Source: Chloroflexota bacterium (GTDB taxonomy: Bacteria > Chloroflexota > Chloroflexia > Chloroheliales > Chloroheliaceae). Taken from it: DNA of 64,000 nucleotides. Shown in pieces: positions 1 through 8,804 of this stretch. The first letter of the stretch is position 1, and each line of letters begins with the position of its first letter. The position numbers and the translations under genes are program-made. The notes beneath the pieces are model-generated. The model made no database searches. It saw only the letters and a program-made list of their open reading frames with translations, and was not told where the DNA came from. The stretch is taken from NCBI GenBank assembly GCA_028287745.1, contig JAQBPB010000041.1, positions 1 to 64,000 on the forward strand. Direction: 5' to 3'.

Positions 1-2
1 TC

Positions 3-713
3 CTGGCCGCCGGTATTGTGCTCTGGCTGCGCCGGGAAAGCCGTAAGCAGGCAACTGTAATGTTAGCCGCTTTCTTGCTGGCGGTAGCCCTGGCGATTGG
101 CAGCTATCATTGGGTGACTATGCGCGATATGGTGCCGCAAGCGTTGGACTCTTTGAACAATAAAGTCCAGGGCAAACCGGAATTTACAGCCAAAAAAGAC
201 GATATACATGCGTTCTATGTCGGAGGCTCCGTGGGCGACCCTCGCCTGGGTCTGGTCAGGCGGCAGGGCGTGGATACCGTGGGCGAACTTATAACCGGTG
301 GGCTAAAAGGTTTCTGGAGTGAGGCCAGGGTCTATTACGCCGTATTCCCGTTGCTGATGCTGCCCTGGGGCCTTTGGTGGCTCTGGCGGTCCTCGCGCCA
401 GCGGGAGACAGGCCAGGAGGAGCAGGCAAACCGGGCAGCCCGGCGGCTCTTCTGGATAGGGCTGGTCTGGGTTGGCACGACGGTTGTTTTTGCCCTGGTG
501 GGCCTGTTGCTGAACCTGTACGTCCGTTACTCGCTTTTCTTACTGCCCATAGTCGCTCTTTGCGCGGGTCTTTTCCTGGACCGGTTGTGGGCCAGGCAGG
601 AACAGCGGGGCCGGGGTTGGACAGGTATGTTACTCACCGTTTCCCTGGGAAGCTGGATTACCATCGGCACCCTGGCGCTTTTCTTCGACCGGCTAATTTA
701 CTACGGACATTAG
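3..713 (+). CDS. Multi-pass membrane protein, C-terminal part (glycosyltransferase-like), 5' partial
   Basis: The reading frame is open from the left edge of the window, so the true start lies upstream and only about 237 residues are visible. The visible part has a membrane segment near its start, a soluble stretch of roughly 70 residues, then three hydrophobic segments (around VYYAVFPLLMLPWGLWWLW, a Val/Leu-rich one, and one near the C-terminus) separated by basic loops. This layout, and the similar large membrane gene 37 bases downstream, suggest the C-terminal half of a GT-C type glycosyltransferase or polymer-handling membrane protein. No catalytic motif is visible in this fragment, so the function is an inference from topology and context. 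Confidence 0.55.
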   Translation: MAAGIVLWLRRESRKQATVMLAAFLLAVALAIGSYHWVTMRDMVPQALDSLNNKVQGKPEFTAKKDDIHAFYVGGSVGDPRLGLVRRQGVDTVGELITGGLKGFWSEARVYYAVFPLLMLPWGLWWLWRSSRQRETGQEEQANRAARRLFWIGLVWVGTTVVFALVGLLLNLYVRYSLFLLPIVALCAGLFLDRLWARQEQRGRGWTGMLLTVSLGSWITIGTLALFFDRLIYYGH

Positions 714-750
714 TTTGTCCTTAAACCTATAAAGTTCAGGAAGCCAGCGT

Positions 751-3198
751 TTGGAAGACAATATTCGGCATAATATTCATCCCGGGGAGCTAGAGACCGG
801 AAGAGACCCCGAAAGTGCGGGCCTTCCCCAGGCCAAAGCTTATGCTTTGCTTAACCCCAAAAGGGGAGCCGGGCTGGGTTGTATTACCCTGGTTGCGATC
901 TTTTTTATTGCCGTTACTTCTTACGGTCTGGCCTACCAGACCCGGCCCTCGTATAAGGTAGATGTGGGCGACCGGCTGGACCGGCCCTTTGTCAGCAGCT
1001 TTAATACGCGTGAACCGGGCGAAAACACTCGTATCAGCACAACTACCCCCTGGGATGGCTTGAGCTACCGCTGGAGCGGGTCCGAAAGTAAGGTTGATTT
1101 CCCCGGCATTGGTTCGCAGCCGCTAACCGTCACTATCCGGTATAACACCTCGGCCAATATTAATAATCCTGTCCTCACCGTAGTAATTAATGACCAGCAT
1201 CCCGTAACGCTTCCGGCCCCACCCAAAGACAGTTGGGCCGAGCAAAGCTTTTTCGTGCCCGGGGAATGGTTCCGCAACGGGCATTTGCACCTGAAATTAA
1301 AGACGACTACTTTCCGCCCGGCAGGTGACCCGCGTGACCTGGGCGTGGCGGTCGATTGGGTGAAGGTTGACCCGGCCGAACTGGATAAACAGGCTTTTAT
1401 TCGCCCACCGGACGGTGATTTCTTACCGCTGGTCTTTACGGCGGTGCTTGGTGTATTAATCTTTATTTCAATCGGGGTTCCAGCTGTCTGGGCGCTGGTG
1501 GGCGGCGGGGTAATTGTCGCCGGTCTATCTTACTGGTTGATTAACGACCGGCTTAACCTGACCACTTTGATGGAACAGGATTTCATCCGGATTCTGTTTT
1601 TCATGTGGGTGGTAGCCTACCTGGCGGCGGAGTTTATACCGCGCCTTTTCCAGAAATTAGGCGTACCGACCACCCGCAACGAAGGGGCTATCCTGGCTCT
1701 ACTTTTCCTGATGCAGTTTGTAATCTTATATTTCTTCCAGCTGCATCCCCAGTTTATATCAAGCGATGTGGGCCTGAATATTCACCGCTTGCAAAGTGTT
1801 ATTGACGGCAGGTGGGTTTTCACCGAAGGTTTGCCCAACAACCGGGGCGCCGCGCCCTATCCACCCGGCCTATACTTTTTCCTGTGGCCCTTTACTATCC
1901 TGAGCGGCCTCAAGGACCAGGCCGTGGGTAATTTGATTCAACTGGCGAACTCAATCCTGGCGGCTACCGGCGTTTTCATGGTATTTTACCTGGCCAGCCT
2001 GTTGCGCCTGCCCGCCTACCACCTGGCTCCACGCAAAGACAGCCCTTTAAGATTGTCCCTGGTGCCAACTTTGCAAACCGGGACCAACTGGGCCGCCCTG
2101 ATTGCGGCCGCTTTCTATGCGATCAACCGCTTTCAATTCCAGATTTTCTCCCAGGGGAACCATGCCAACCTGTTCGGGGTCTGGACCTTCCTGTTGTTCC
2201 TGTGTGTAATAACCGGCACCCTGGACTATATGCGCCATATCAGCAGGCGTCAGATAACGGCCTTGCCGGTCAATACGGCTCCTATAACAGGGCCTGGCGG
2301 GGACGGGGCGGCCACCGGTGCTGATACAACTCACTTAAACCAGTCAGGCCCTGGCGATACAGACAACTCGGACGATACTGACCCGTTCGGCCTGGGCCAA
2401 CTCTCACGGTCCGGTTCAACGACTCCCAGCGCCCTTACCCGCTTCTTTATGCGGCAGACCGGACGCTGGAACAAACAGGTCTGGCCGCGCCTGGTGGTAG
2501 CCTTGCGCTACTTGCTGCCAGTAGCCTGCCTGCTGCTGGTATTCCTTTCTCACTACGGCACGTTCCTTTTCACAAACGTATTTATGGTCCTTTACATCGG
2601 GGTGATAAGCCTGTTGGGTGGTAAAGTGGCCCGGCGCGATGTTTTCTACCTGGCGGGCTGCTGGCTGATTGCTTTAATACTGGCTTTCATTCTGTATTAC
2701 TATAACCACGTCGGGCTGATTTTAACCCAGTTTACCGGTGGCATGGGGGCGAGTTCCGGCGGGGACTCGAAGCCTTCCTTTGACCTTTTCCAGACTCTCC
2801 GCCGCATATATACTGACTCGCGGGAATGGTTTGGGATGGTGGTTTTGCTGGCGACTCTCGGAGGGATAGCATTGTGGGTCTCGCGCCGCTGGCTGGGGAA
2901 AAATGAAATTCTGCAAAAGAACCTGGAACGCCCCTGGCAGCTTGGGCCGGTAGGTGGCGCGCTGCTGGCGCTGGGCCTGACCGGCCTGGCCTTTGCCCTG
3001 GCCGAGGGCGCGCAGGGGATCGAAAGCCGTTACCAGTTATATATTATCGTGGCCCTGGTAATCATGGCCGGCCGGTTCCTGGGGCGGCTCTGGCGGATTG
3101 GGCTGCCCGGTATGGTAGTAGTGCTGGCGCTGTTCGCCTTTCAGTTCCTGCATGCCCTTATTTTCTGGCTGGAACGCGTTACTTACTACTTTCTTTAG
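751..3198 (+). CDS. Large multi-pass membrane protein, GT-C glycosyltransferase-like
   Basis: An 815-residue protein starting at TTG (751), with a GGAAG-like ribosome site upstream. A short cytoplasmic head is followed by a membrane helix at about residues 37-60, then an exported beta-rich domain (about 60-220). The rest has more than ten hydrophobic segments, interrupted by a Gly/Asp/Thr-rich soluble loop near residues 495-565. The motif YPPGLYFFLWP in a membrane-proximal loop is typical of lipid-sugar-dependent GT-C enzymes. The extra-cytoplasmic domain after the first helix could bind glycan. It follows the partial gene by 37 bases on the same strand, so the two are probably co-transcribed. 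The acceptor is unknown and membership of a specific GT family is not proven by the visible motifs. Confidence 0.6.
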   Translation: MEDNIRHNIHPGELETGRDPESAGLPQAKAYALLNPKRGAGLGCITLVAIFFIAVTSYGLAYQTRPSYKVDVGDRLDRPFVSSFNTREPGENTRISTTTPWDGLSYRWSGSESKVDFPGIGSQPLTVTIRYNTSANINNPVLTVVINDQHPVTLPAPPKDSWAEQSFFVPGEWFRNGHLHLKLKTTTFRPAGDPRDLGVAVDWVKVDPAELDKQAFIRPPDGDFLPLVFTAVLGVLIFISIGVPAVWALVGGGVIVAGLSYWLINDRLNLTTLMEQDFIRILFFMWVVAYLAAEFIPRLFQKLGVPTTRNEGAILALLFLMQFVILYFFQLHPQFISSDVGLNIHRLQSVIDGRWVFTEGLPNNRGAAPYPPGLYFFLWPFTILSGLKDQAVGNLIQLANSILAATGVFMVFYLASLLRLPAYHLAPRKDSPLRLSLVPTLQTGTNWAALIAAAFYAINRFQFQIFSQGNHANLFGVWTFLLFLCVITGTLDYMRHISRRQITALPVNTAPITGPGGDGAATGADTTHLNQSGPGDTDNSDDTDPFGLGQLSRSGSTTPSALTRFFMRQTGRWNKQVWPRLVVALRYLLPVACLLLVFLSHYGTFLFTNVFMVLYIGVISLLGGKVARRDVFYLAGCWLIALILAFILYYYNHVGLILTQFTGGMGASSGGDSKPSFDLFQTLRRIYTDSREWFGMVVLLATLGGIALWVSRRWLGKNEILQKNLERPWQLGPVGGALLALGLTGLAFALAEGAQGIESRYQLYIIVALVIMAGRFLGRLWRIGLPGMVVVLALFAFQFLHALIFWLERVTYYFL

Positions 3199-3728
3199 TT
3201 AGGGCTTATTTCGATGTGGTAGGGCTGTCCTTTTGTGACCGGTTTGGGCGGGATGAACCGGATAGAGCCGAGCATATATTCAAGAACCGGGATATTATCC
3301 GTTTCAAACTGCTGGAGGGTATAGCCGTGAATTTCGCAGACCGTATCCGGCGAAATCTTGACCAGCAGGTCGAGTTGGGTCAGGGCTAGACGGGCACCCG
3401 CTTCTTCGCCCACCCATTTCATGCGGGCCTGAAAAGCCTCTAACCCGTCCAGGGTAAATTTGGCGTTTTCGACCATCTGAAATTCCTCAAACGAATTTTC
3501 CATACGGCCGCTGAAGTAAGAGGCGTTTATCAGGTTATCAAAGCTGTCCGGCGTGGCTAAAGTTAGCCGGTGCAGGTTGAAGCCGAGATTAGTCCGGTAA
3601 TTGGATACCTCCGGGCCAAAGAGGGCCAGGATAGTATCCGGCATATTAGCCCTGGCCCAATCTTCCGGCACTTCCAGCGAGAGCATCAAGGGTTTGTGAA
3701 AGTAACTCACCATGTGCGGTAAGGACAT
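3195..3728 (-). CDS. Mog1/PsbP/DcrB-like protein (second of a tandem pair)
   Basis: A 177-residue soluble protein without a clear signal peptide. It has the pattern of the Mog1/PsbP/DcrB fold (DUF1795-like): an N-terminal strand with the phrase LSLEVPEDWARA, a central TLDGLEAFQARMKW strand pair and a C-terminal helix ending in MLGSIRFIPP. The neighbouring upstream gene on the same strand has the same architecture, so the pair looks like an old tandem duplication. Its stop codon overlaps the stop of the convergent glycosyltransferase-like gene by three bases. The family has no single biochemical role, so no function is assigned. Confidence 0.6.
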   Translation of the reverse strand: MSLPHMVSYFHKPLMLSLEVPEDWARANMPDTILALFGPEVSNYRTNLGFNLHRLTLATPDSFDNLINASYFSGRMENSFEEFQMVENAKFTLDGLEAFQARMKWVGEEAGARLALTQLDLLVKISPDTVCEIHGYTLQQFETDNIPVLEYMLGSIRFIPPKPVTKGQPYHIEISPN

Positions 3729-3743
3729 CGGAAGCCTCCCAGT

Positions 3744-4223
3744 CTAATCTTCATCTACCATTGAAATAAAGCGAATCGAACGCATCGCGGCGTTGATTAC
3801 CGACAGGTACTTATCGGCCTGTTCGGGCGTTACCAGCCCGATAATCGGGAAAATATAGGCGTCTACCTGGACTACGGCCACGTGCTGGATTACGGTCCGG
3901 CCGGTGGTTTTATCCTGCCAGGAGGCGGTGAAAATTATCGCCGGATACCCGTCCAGGGTTGATTCGGCCTGGTACAGCTGTTTGAAGTTTTGCAGGGGTA
4001 CTTCTTGCAACATCTGGGCGACCTGGCGGTAGGCCTGGGGTGCTGCTTCGCCGCCGGGAAAGACCTGGATGCCCAGGCTGGGCGAAGGGTTTTGTTCGGC
4101 GGTACTCTGGTAGGAAGCCGCGAAACCGGGCCGCTGCACTTCTCGCCAGTCTTTCGGCAGGATCAATGATACACCGGTCTGGTAGCTGAAATGACTTTTA
4201 AGGTTTGGATCAGTCTTTATCAT
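3744..4223 (-). CDS. Mog1/PsbP/DcrB-like protein (first of a tandem pair)
   Basis: A 159-residue protein beginning with an ATG. The N-terminal motif SLILPKDWREVQRPGFAAS and the central STLDGYPAIIFTASW and C-terminal INAAMRSIRF blocks match the DUF1795/PsbP-like layout of the gene that follows 15 bases downstream. The two are very probably one transcript. No signal peptide, lipobox or catalytic motif is seen. Proteins of this fold are often accessory or stress-related, but nothing in the sequence fixes a role. Confidence 0.6.
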   Translation of the reverse strand: MIKTDPNLKSHFSYQTGVSLILPKDWREVQRPGFAASYQSTAEQNPSPSLGIQVFPGGEAAPQAYRQVAQMLQEVPLQNFKQLYQAESTLDGYPAIIFTASWQDKTTGRTVIQHVAVVQVDAYIFPIIGLVTPEQADKYLSVINAAMRSIRFISMVDED

Positions 4224-4416
4224 TCTTGTTCCTGTCCGCTATTTAACTGCCTGGTTATGCAAATATATGAGGTAAGGTGTGGTTCTTTCTGCTTAAAAGT
4301 ATGGCATAGACTTTTAATAAATGCAAGGTTGAAAAACAAAAAATATCCAGCCGTTTTGGCTATCTTCTCTTTGTTTTATAATATTAATCAATGTAATACC
4401 AACCTGGGTAAGCCGG

Positions 4417-4445
4417 TGGACAAAAGGATTTAATTGAGCTAAAAT
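4417..4445 (+). promoter_or_regulatory. Sigma-70 type promoter of the pheST leader
   Basis: TGGACA (4417-4422) and TAAAAT (4440-4445) are separated by 17 bases, each one mismatch from consensus. The predicted start near 4452 places the whole T-box downstream. A second TATAAT at 4377-4382 has only a 15-base-spaced weak -35 and is less convincing. Confidence 0.6.
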
Positions 4446-4451
4446 ACACTG

Positions 4452-4900
4452 GTGCCCGGACTGAAATAATTCCAGGCCTGTAGTAACAATTCCCAAAGGC
4501 AACGACGGAGAGAGTAATCCGGCAAGAACTGGCAGGGAGAAGCGGTCGGAGACTGAAAGCCGCTTCCAGGAAAGACCGGACGAAGTTCACTCCCGAGCCG
4601 ACAGGTCAACACTTGAACCCGGCTTTCGCTATTGAGCTTTAAAATTGCACGCAATCAACCGGCTCAAATTCGCTCGAAAGTCTTCAAGTAAGTAGCCCGC
4701 TCCGGTAGCTCCCGTTATAGAGCGTATGGGCCCTTCGCCGGGCCGGAATGAAGCGGCTTTTGATACTTTATGTAGTATCAGGAGCAAGCAGGGTGGTACC
4801 GCGTGGTGGTGCTGCGTTGAGAGCAATTATTTTTTCCAGTTGTCTAAATTAATTTGACTGGTTAAAGTGCTGTCAGCCAACCGCGTCCCTGTAAGATTTA
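4452..4900 (+). promoter_or_regulatory. T-box leader (tRNA-Phe sensing) upstream of pheST
   Basis: The canonical T-box sequence AGGGTGGTACCGCG lies at 4790-4803. Upstream, a stem I starts near 4495 with GGAGAGAGTA (AGTA side of the S-turn) and a distal hairpin GAAGCGG/CCGCTTC. The returning strand carries GAAGTTCAC, in which TTC at 4586-4588 sits in the specifier position and is a phenylalanine codon, matching the downstream genes. TCCCGTTAT (about 4709-4717), a common T-box linker element, follows. The conserved CGTCCCTG-type arm lies unusually far away at 4884-4891 (CAGGG of the T-box can pair with CCCTG) and has no clear U-run behind it. Uncharged tRNA-Phe should favour expression of pheST. 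Confidence 0.88.
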
Positions 4901-4953
4901 CAGTGGATGCATGGTTTTTGGCCTGGCAGTTTTTTGATTCTAAGGAGAAGGAA

Positions 4954-5982
4954 ATGACAATTCAAAACCAGGTTGCCGAAATGCAGCAGCGGGCGCTGGG
5001 CGAACTGGGTACGGCCAGTGACCTGGTAGCTCTCGACGAATGGCGCCTGAAATACCTGGGTAAGAAGGGCGAGCTAACCGGGTTCCTGCGCGGTATGGGC
5101 CAGCTCCCGCCCGAAGAAAGGCCGATCGTGGGCCAGGTTGTGAACGCCGCCCGCAAAGCCCTGGAAGAAGCCGACGCTACCCGCCTGATTGGTTTACAGG
5201 CCGCCGCCCTTAACCAGCGCCTGGCTAGCGACCAGGTGGACGTCACTTTGCCGGGCCGCCCGGTGGAGACCGGCCGGGTCCATATTATTACCCGGACCAT
5301 GCGCGAAATTGTTGCCGCTTTTACGGCGATGGGCTTCCAGATTGCCGAAGGCCCGGAAGTTGAGCTGGATTACTACAACTTCGAACAACTCAATATGCCG
5401 CCCGGCCACCCTGCCCGGTCAATGCACGACACTTTCTATTTCAGCGAGTCGGTTGTGTTGCGGACCCATACTTCACCCAACCAGATCCGGGTGATGGAGA
5501 AACAAAAACCGCCTATCCGGGTAATTGTGCCCGGTAAGTGCTACCGCAGCGAAGCCACCGACGCCACCCACGACTTTATGTTCTACCAGGTAGAGGGCCT
5601 GGCCGTTGACCAGAATATTACCCTGGCCGACCTGCGCGGCACCCTGACCGATTTCGCCCGGCGGTTATTTGGCCCGGAACGCAAAGTACGTTTTCGTAAC
5701 GACTACTTCCCTTACGTAGAGCCCGGTGTAGACCTCTCGATTGACTGCATGCTGTGCGACGGCAAAGGGTGCCGGGTCTGTAAGTATAGCGGCTGGTTGG
5801 AAATCCTGGGAGCCGGTATGGTGCATCCCCAGGTCTTGCGCAATGTTGATATTGACCCCGAAAAATACAGCGGGTTCGCTTTCGGCATGGGGCCTTCCCG
5901 GATTGCACTTTTGAAATATGGGATTGATGATATCCGCCAGTTCTTCCGTAACGACCTGAGATTCCTGGAACAATTCGCCTAG
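4954..5982 (+). CDS. pheS: Phenylalanyl-tRNA synthetase alpha subunit
   Basis: A 342-residue class II aminoacyl-tRNA synthetase subunit that charges tRNA-Phe as part of the (alpha-beta)2 cytoplasmic enzyme. The ATG at 4954 is preceded by AAGGAGAAGGA and matches the usual N-terminus; a longer frame upstream has no ribosome site. Residues 1-90 form the coiled-coil arm. The catalytic core contains GPEVELDYYNFEQLN, the RTHTSPNQIRVM block, a motif 2 region (GKCYRSEATDATHDFMFYQVEG) and the C-terminal Gly-rich motif 3 region (FAFGMGPSRIALLKYGI). A CxxCxGxxCxxC-like cluster near LCDGKGCRVCKYSGW is common in this subunit. It is followed by pheT after 15 bases and controlled by the Phe T-box. Confidence 0.97.
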   Translation: MTIQNQVAEMQQRALGELGTASDLVALDEWRLKYLGKKGELTGFLRGMGQLPPEERPIVGQVVNAARKALEEADATRLIGLQAAALNQRLASDQVDVTLPGRPVETGRVHIITRTMREIVAAFTAMGFQIAEGPEVELDYYNFEQLNMPPGHPARSMHDTFYFSESVVLRTHTSPNQIRVMEKQKPPIRVIVPGKCYRSEATDATHDFMFYQVEGLAVDQNITLADLRGTLTDFARRLFGPERKVRFRNDYFPYVEPGVDLSIDCMLCDGKGCRVCKYSGWLEILGAGMVHPQVLRNVDIDPEKYSGFAFGMGPSRIALLKYGIDDIRQFFRNDLRFLEQFA

Positions 5983-5997
5983 CAAAAGGAGCCTTAA

Positions 5998-8652
5998 ATG
6001 ATAAAAGTGCCACTGAGCTGGCTAAGAGACTACGTTAACCTGACCCTTTCGCCGGAAGAACTGGCGGCTGGACTGACCCTGCGCGGCCTGGAGGTGGCTG
6101 AAATTATCCGGGTCGGGCAGGATTGGGATAAGGTTGTAGTGGGCCAGGTCGAGAAAATTGAGAAACATCCCAACGCGGACCGCCTGGTAGTCTTACAGGT
6201 AACCGATGGTAATGAGGTTTACCAGGTCGTCACCGGAGCCTTCAACCTGAAAGAGGGCGATAAAATCCCGCTGGCACTGCCGGGCGCGAAACTAATTGAC
6301 GGCCATAAACTGGTTGATGAGCACGCTGCCGGAAAGCGTACCGAGCCCCTGCTGGAGTCGGGCGAATTGCCCTACTTCACCGTCAAGGCCGGGAAGATGC
6401 GCGGCGTGGATAGCAACGCCGTAGCGGTGGCCGCCCTTGAACTGGGTATTTCGGAAGACTTCGATGGTATCGTTGTCCTCAACTCCGAATTCCCGGTCGG
6501 TGAAACCCTGGCGGCGGTCCTGGGTGATGTAATCCTGGATATCGAACTCAGCCCGAACCTGGGCCGGGCCCTTTCCATGGTAGGCGTGGCCCGTGAAGTG
6601 GCCGCTATGACTGGCGAGAAAGTTTACCCGCCCGAAATCCGCGTGGTCGAAGATGGTTCGCCCATAAACGAAAAAATTAGCGTTAAGATTGATGACCCCG
6701 ACCTCTGCGCGCGCTACAGCATGATGGTTATCGAAGGCGTCAAAATCGGCCCCAGCCCGGACTGGATGCAGAACCGGCTGTCGGCGGTAGGTATTCGCCC
6801 GATTAACAACATTGTTGACATAACTAACTATGTCATGCTTGAAATCGGCCAGCCTTTGCACGCCTTTGATTATGATGAATTGCAGGGCAAGCAGATAATT
6901 GTCCGGCGGGCCAGGCCGGGCGAGAAGATGCAAACAATCGACCACAAAGAACACGAACTCACGCCGGAGATCCTGCTGATCGCCGATGCCAACAAGCCTA
7001 TCGCGATGGCGGGGGTTATGGGCGGTGCCGAGTCCGAGGTTAAGGATACGACGGTTAATGTGGCCCTGGAAGGGGCGAACTTTGATCCGGCTAACATTCG
7101 CAAGACCGGGCGCGGCCTTTTCAGTACTGTCAGTGAAGCGGCCAAACGCTTTGAGCGGTCGGTGGATATTGAGCTGACCGTGGCCGGGGTCCGGCGCGGC
7201 ATGCAGTTGATGCAGGAGATTGCCGGGGGCAAAGTTAGCCGGGGAATAGTGGATGTCTACCCGCAAATCCGCTCTCCGCATATCATCGAGCTGCCTTTGA
7301 GTGAGATACCGCGTATCCTGGGTCTGACTATCCCGCGCGATGAAGTGGTCAAGATGCTGGAAGCGCTGGAATTCGAGATTGCCGAATTGCGGCCGGACGG
7401 TTCCTTCCAGTTCCGTAACGACAACAAGCAGTACACCATTATGGTCAGCGAAACGATTTCCAGCCAGGACATTTTAATGGTGCGGGTGCCAACCTACCGC
7501 AACGATGTAACTATCAAAGCCGACCTGATTGAAGAAATCGCCCGCCAGTACGGCTACGATAAAATCCCCGAATCACGGCTACAAGGCGAACTACCGCCGC
7601 AGGTCCCTAACCTGGCCTACGAGTTCGAAGATAAACTGCGGGAGATTCTTACCGCCAGCGGCTTGTTCGAAATCATCACTTACCCGCTGGTGAGCATGGA
7701 CAGCCTTAAAAACCTGCACGCGGCCCTTGGCGAGTCAGTGGCGCCCCCGACCAACCCCGGCGGCCCGCACCTGCACAGCCTTCACTGGACCGACCCGGCC
7801 CACCTGTTGACCCTGGCGAACCCGTTGTCCAGCGAACACGAGGTAATGCGGCCGACAATGCTTGGCTCCACCCTGGAAACGGTGGCTGAGAACCGCCGGT
7901 TCGTGGACCGGGTGCCGGTTTTTGAAATCGGCCGGGTATACCATAAAATAGAAGGGGAACTGCTGCCGGATGAACGCCGGACCCTTTCCCTGGCTATGGC
8001 CGGACGGCGCGTGCCTCTTTCGCGCTTCAACCCTAAAGTAACCGAAAACGACCGGATGGATTTCTTTGACCTCAAAGGGGTTGTCGAGCACCTGCTGGCG
8101 CGGCTAAACCTGGCTCAAACTGAGGTCCAGTTCGAGCCGGTCACGGCGGGCTACCACCCGGCACTGCACCCCGGACGGGCGGTTGATATCTTCGCTAAAG
8201 CACCTGGTAAAAATGGCGAAAGCAAGCGCCTGGGCTATATCGGGGAAGTCCACCCCCGGGTCGCCGAAGCCTTCCAGCTTGACCCGATGGAACGGATTGT
8301 CGTTGGGGAACTGGACCTCGAACTGCTGTTGCCGCTGGTTGAGCGCGAGCGTTACCAGGCTGTCACCCGGATGCCGGTAGTTACCCAGGACATGGCAATC
8401 GTGGTTGGCGATGAAGTCGCGGCGGGACGGGTCCAGAAGCTTATCCAGGAAACCGGCGGCAAACTTTTGAAACAGGTCACCCTGTTTGATATCTACCGGG
8501 GCAAACCTGTACCGGAAGGTAAAAAGAGCCTGGCCTTCCGGCTGGCTTTCCATCCCCAGGATAAGAACCTGACCGAGGAAGAAGTCAGCAAACTGCGCCA
8601 GCGCATCGAGGGACGCCTTGTCCGAGAAGTTGGAGCGGAAACCCGGGCCTAA
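5998..8652 (+). CDS. pheT: Phenylalanyl-tRNA synthetase beta subunit
   Basis: The 884-residue partner of PheS, at the longer end for the family. It starts at ATG behind AAAGGAG. Domain order is standard: N-terminal B1 part, an EMAP/OB tRNA-binding domain (about 40-150, with VEKIEKHPNADRL), B3/B4 editing domain (INNIVDITNYVMLEIGQPLHAFDYD region), B5 DNA-binding-like domain, inactive class II core, and the C-terminal FDX-ACB anticodon-binding domain (MPVVTQDMAIVVGDEV to the end). The editing domain hydrolyses misacylated Tyr-tRNA-Phe. It is co-transcribed with pheS and ends before a strong terminator hairpin. Confidence 0.97.
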   Translation: MIKVPLSWLRDYVNLTLSPEELAAGLTLRGLEVAEIIRVGQDWDKVVVGQVEKIEKHPNADRLVVLQVTDGNEVYQVVTGAFNLKEGDKIPLALPGAKLIDGHKLVDEHAAGKRTEPLLESGELPYFTVKAGKMRGVDSNAVAVAALELGISEDFDGIVVLNSEFPVGETLAAVLGDVILDIELSPNLGRALSMVGVAREVAAMTGEKVYPPEIRVVEDGSPINEKISVKIDDPDLCARYSMMVIEGVKIGPSPDWMQNRLSAVGIRPINNIVDITNYVMLEIGQPLHAFDYDELQGKQIIVRRARPGEKMQTIDHKEHELTPEILLIADANKPIAMAGVMGGAESEVKDTTVNVALEGANFDPANIRKTGRGLFSTVSEAAKRFERSVDIELTVAGVRRGMQLMQEIAGGKVSRGIVDVYPQIRSPHIIELPLSEIPRILGLTIPRDEVVKMLEALEFEIAELRPDGSFQFRNDNKQYTIMVSETISSQDILMVRVPTYRNDVTIKADLIEEIARQYGYDKIPESRLQGELPPQVPNLAYEFEDKLREILTASGLFEIITYPLVSMDSLKNLHAALGESVAPPTNPGGPHLHSLHWTDPAHLLTLANPLSSEHEVMRPTMLGSTLETVAENRRFVDRVPVFEIGRVYHKIEGELLPDERRTLSLAMAGRRVPLSRFNPKVTENDRMDFFDLKGVVEHLLARLNLAQTEVQFEPVTAGYHPALHPGRAVDIFAKAPGKNGESKRLGYIGEVHPRVAEAFQLDPMERIVVGELDLELLLPLVERERYQAVTRMPVVTQDMAIVVGDEVAAGRVQKLIQETGGKLLKQVTLFDIYRGKPVPEGKKSLAFRLAFHPQDKNLTEEEVSKLRQRIEGRLVREVGAETRA

Positions 8653-8664
8653 AGCCTGAACCTA

Positions 8665-8722
8665 AAACCGGCTCAACCAGGCGGTAAGCAAATTCTGTTG
8701 CTGCCTGGCTAAGCCGGTTTTA
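8665..8722. terminator. Bidirectional terminator between pheT and the chemoreceptor gene
   Basis: AAACCGGCT pairs with AGCCGGTTT and the inner CCAGGC pairs with GCCTGG. The flanks are A-rich on the left and T-rich (TTTTATTATT) on the right, so it can stop pheST on the plus strand and the convergent gene on the minus strand. Confidence 0.8.
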
Positions 8723-8804
8723 TTATTGTGAGATTATTGCAATTTACTAATCGACACGGCAAGCTCCTTTTAGGAATGCCATTCCGGAAAATAAGCCGTT
8801 TAGC

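Noticed and set aside
4191-4826. Several small frames between the PsbP-like genes and pheS
   Set aside because: The stretch is a promoter plus a T-box leader; the frames are incidental.
6292-7281. Long minus-strand frame of 329 codons
   Set aside because: It is a shadow of pheT, whose domains and motifs are unmistakable on the plus strand.
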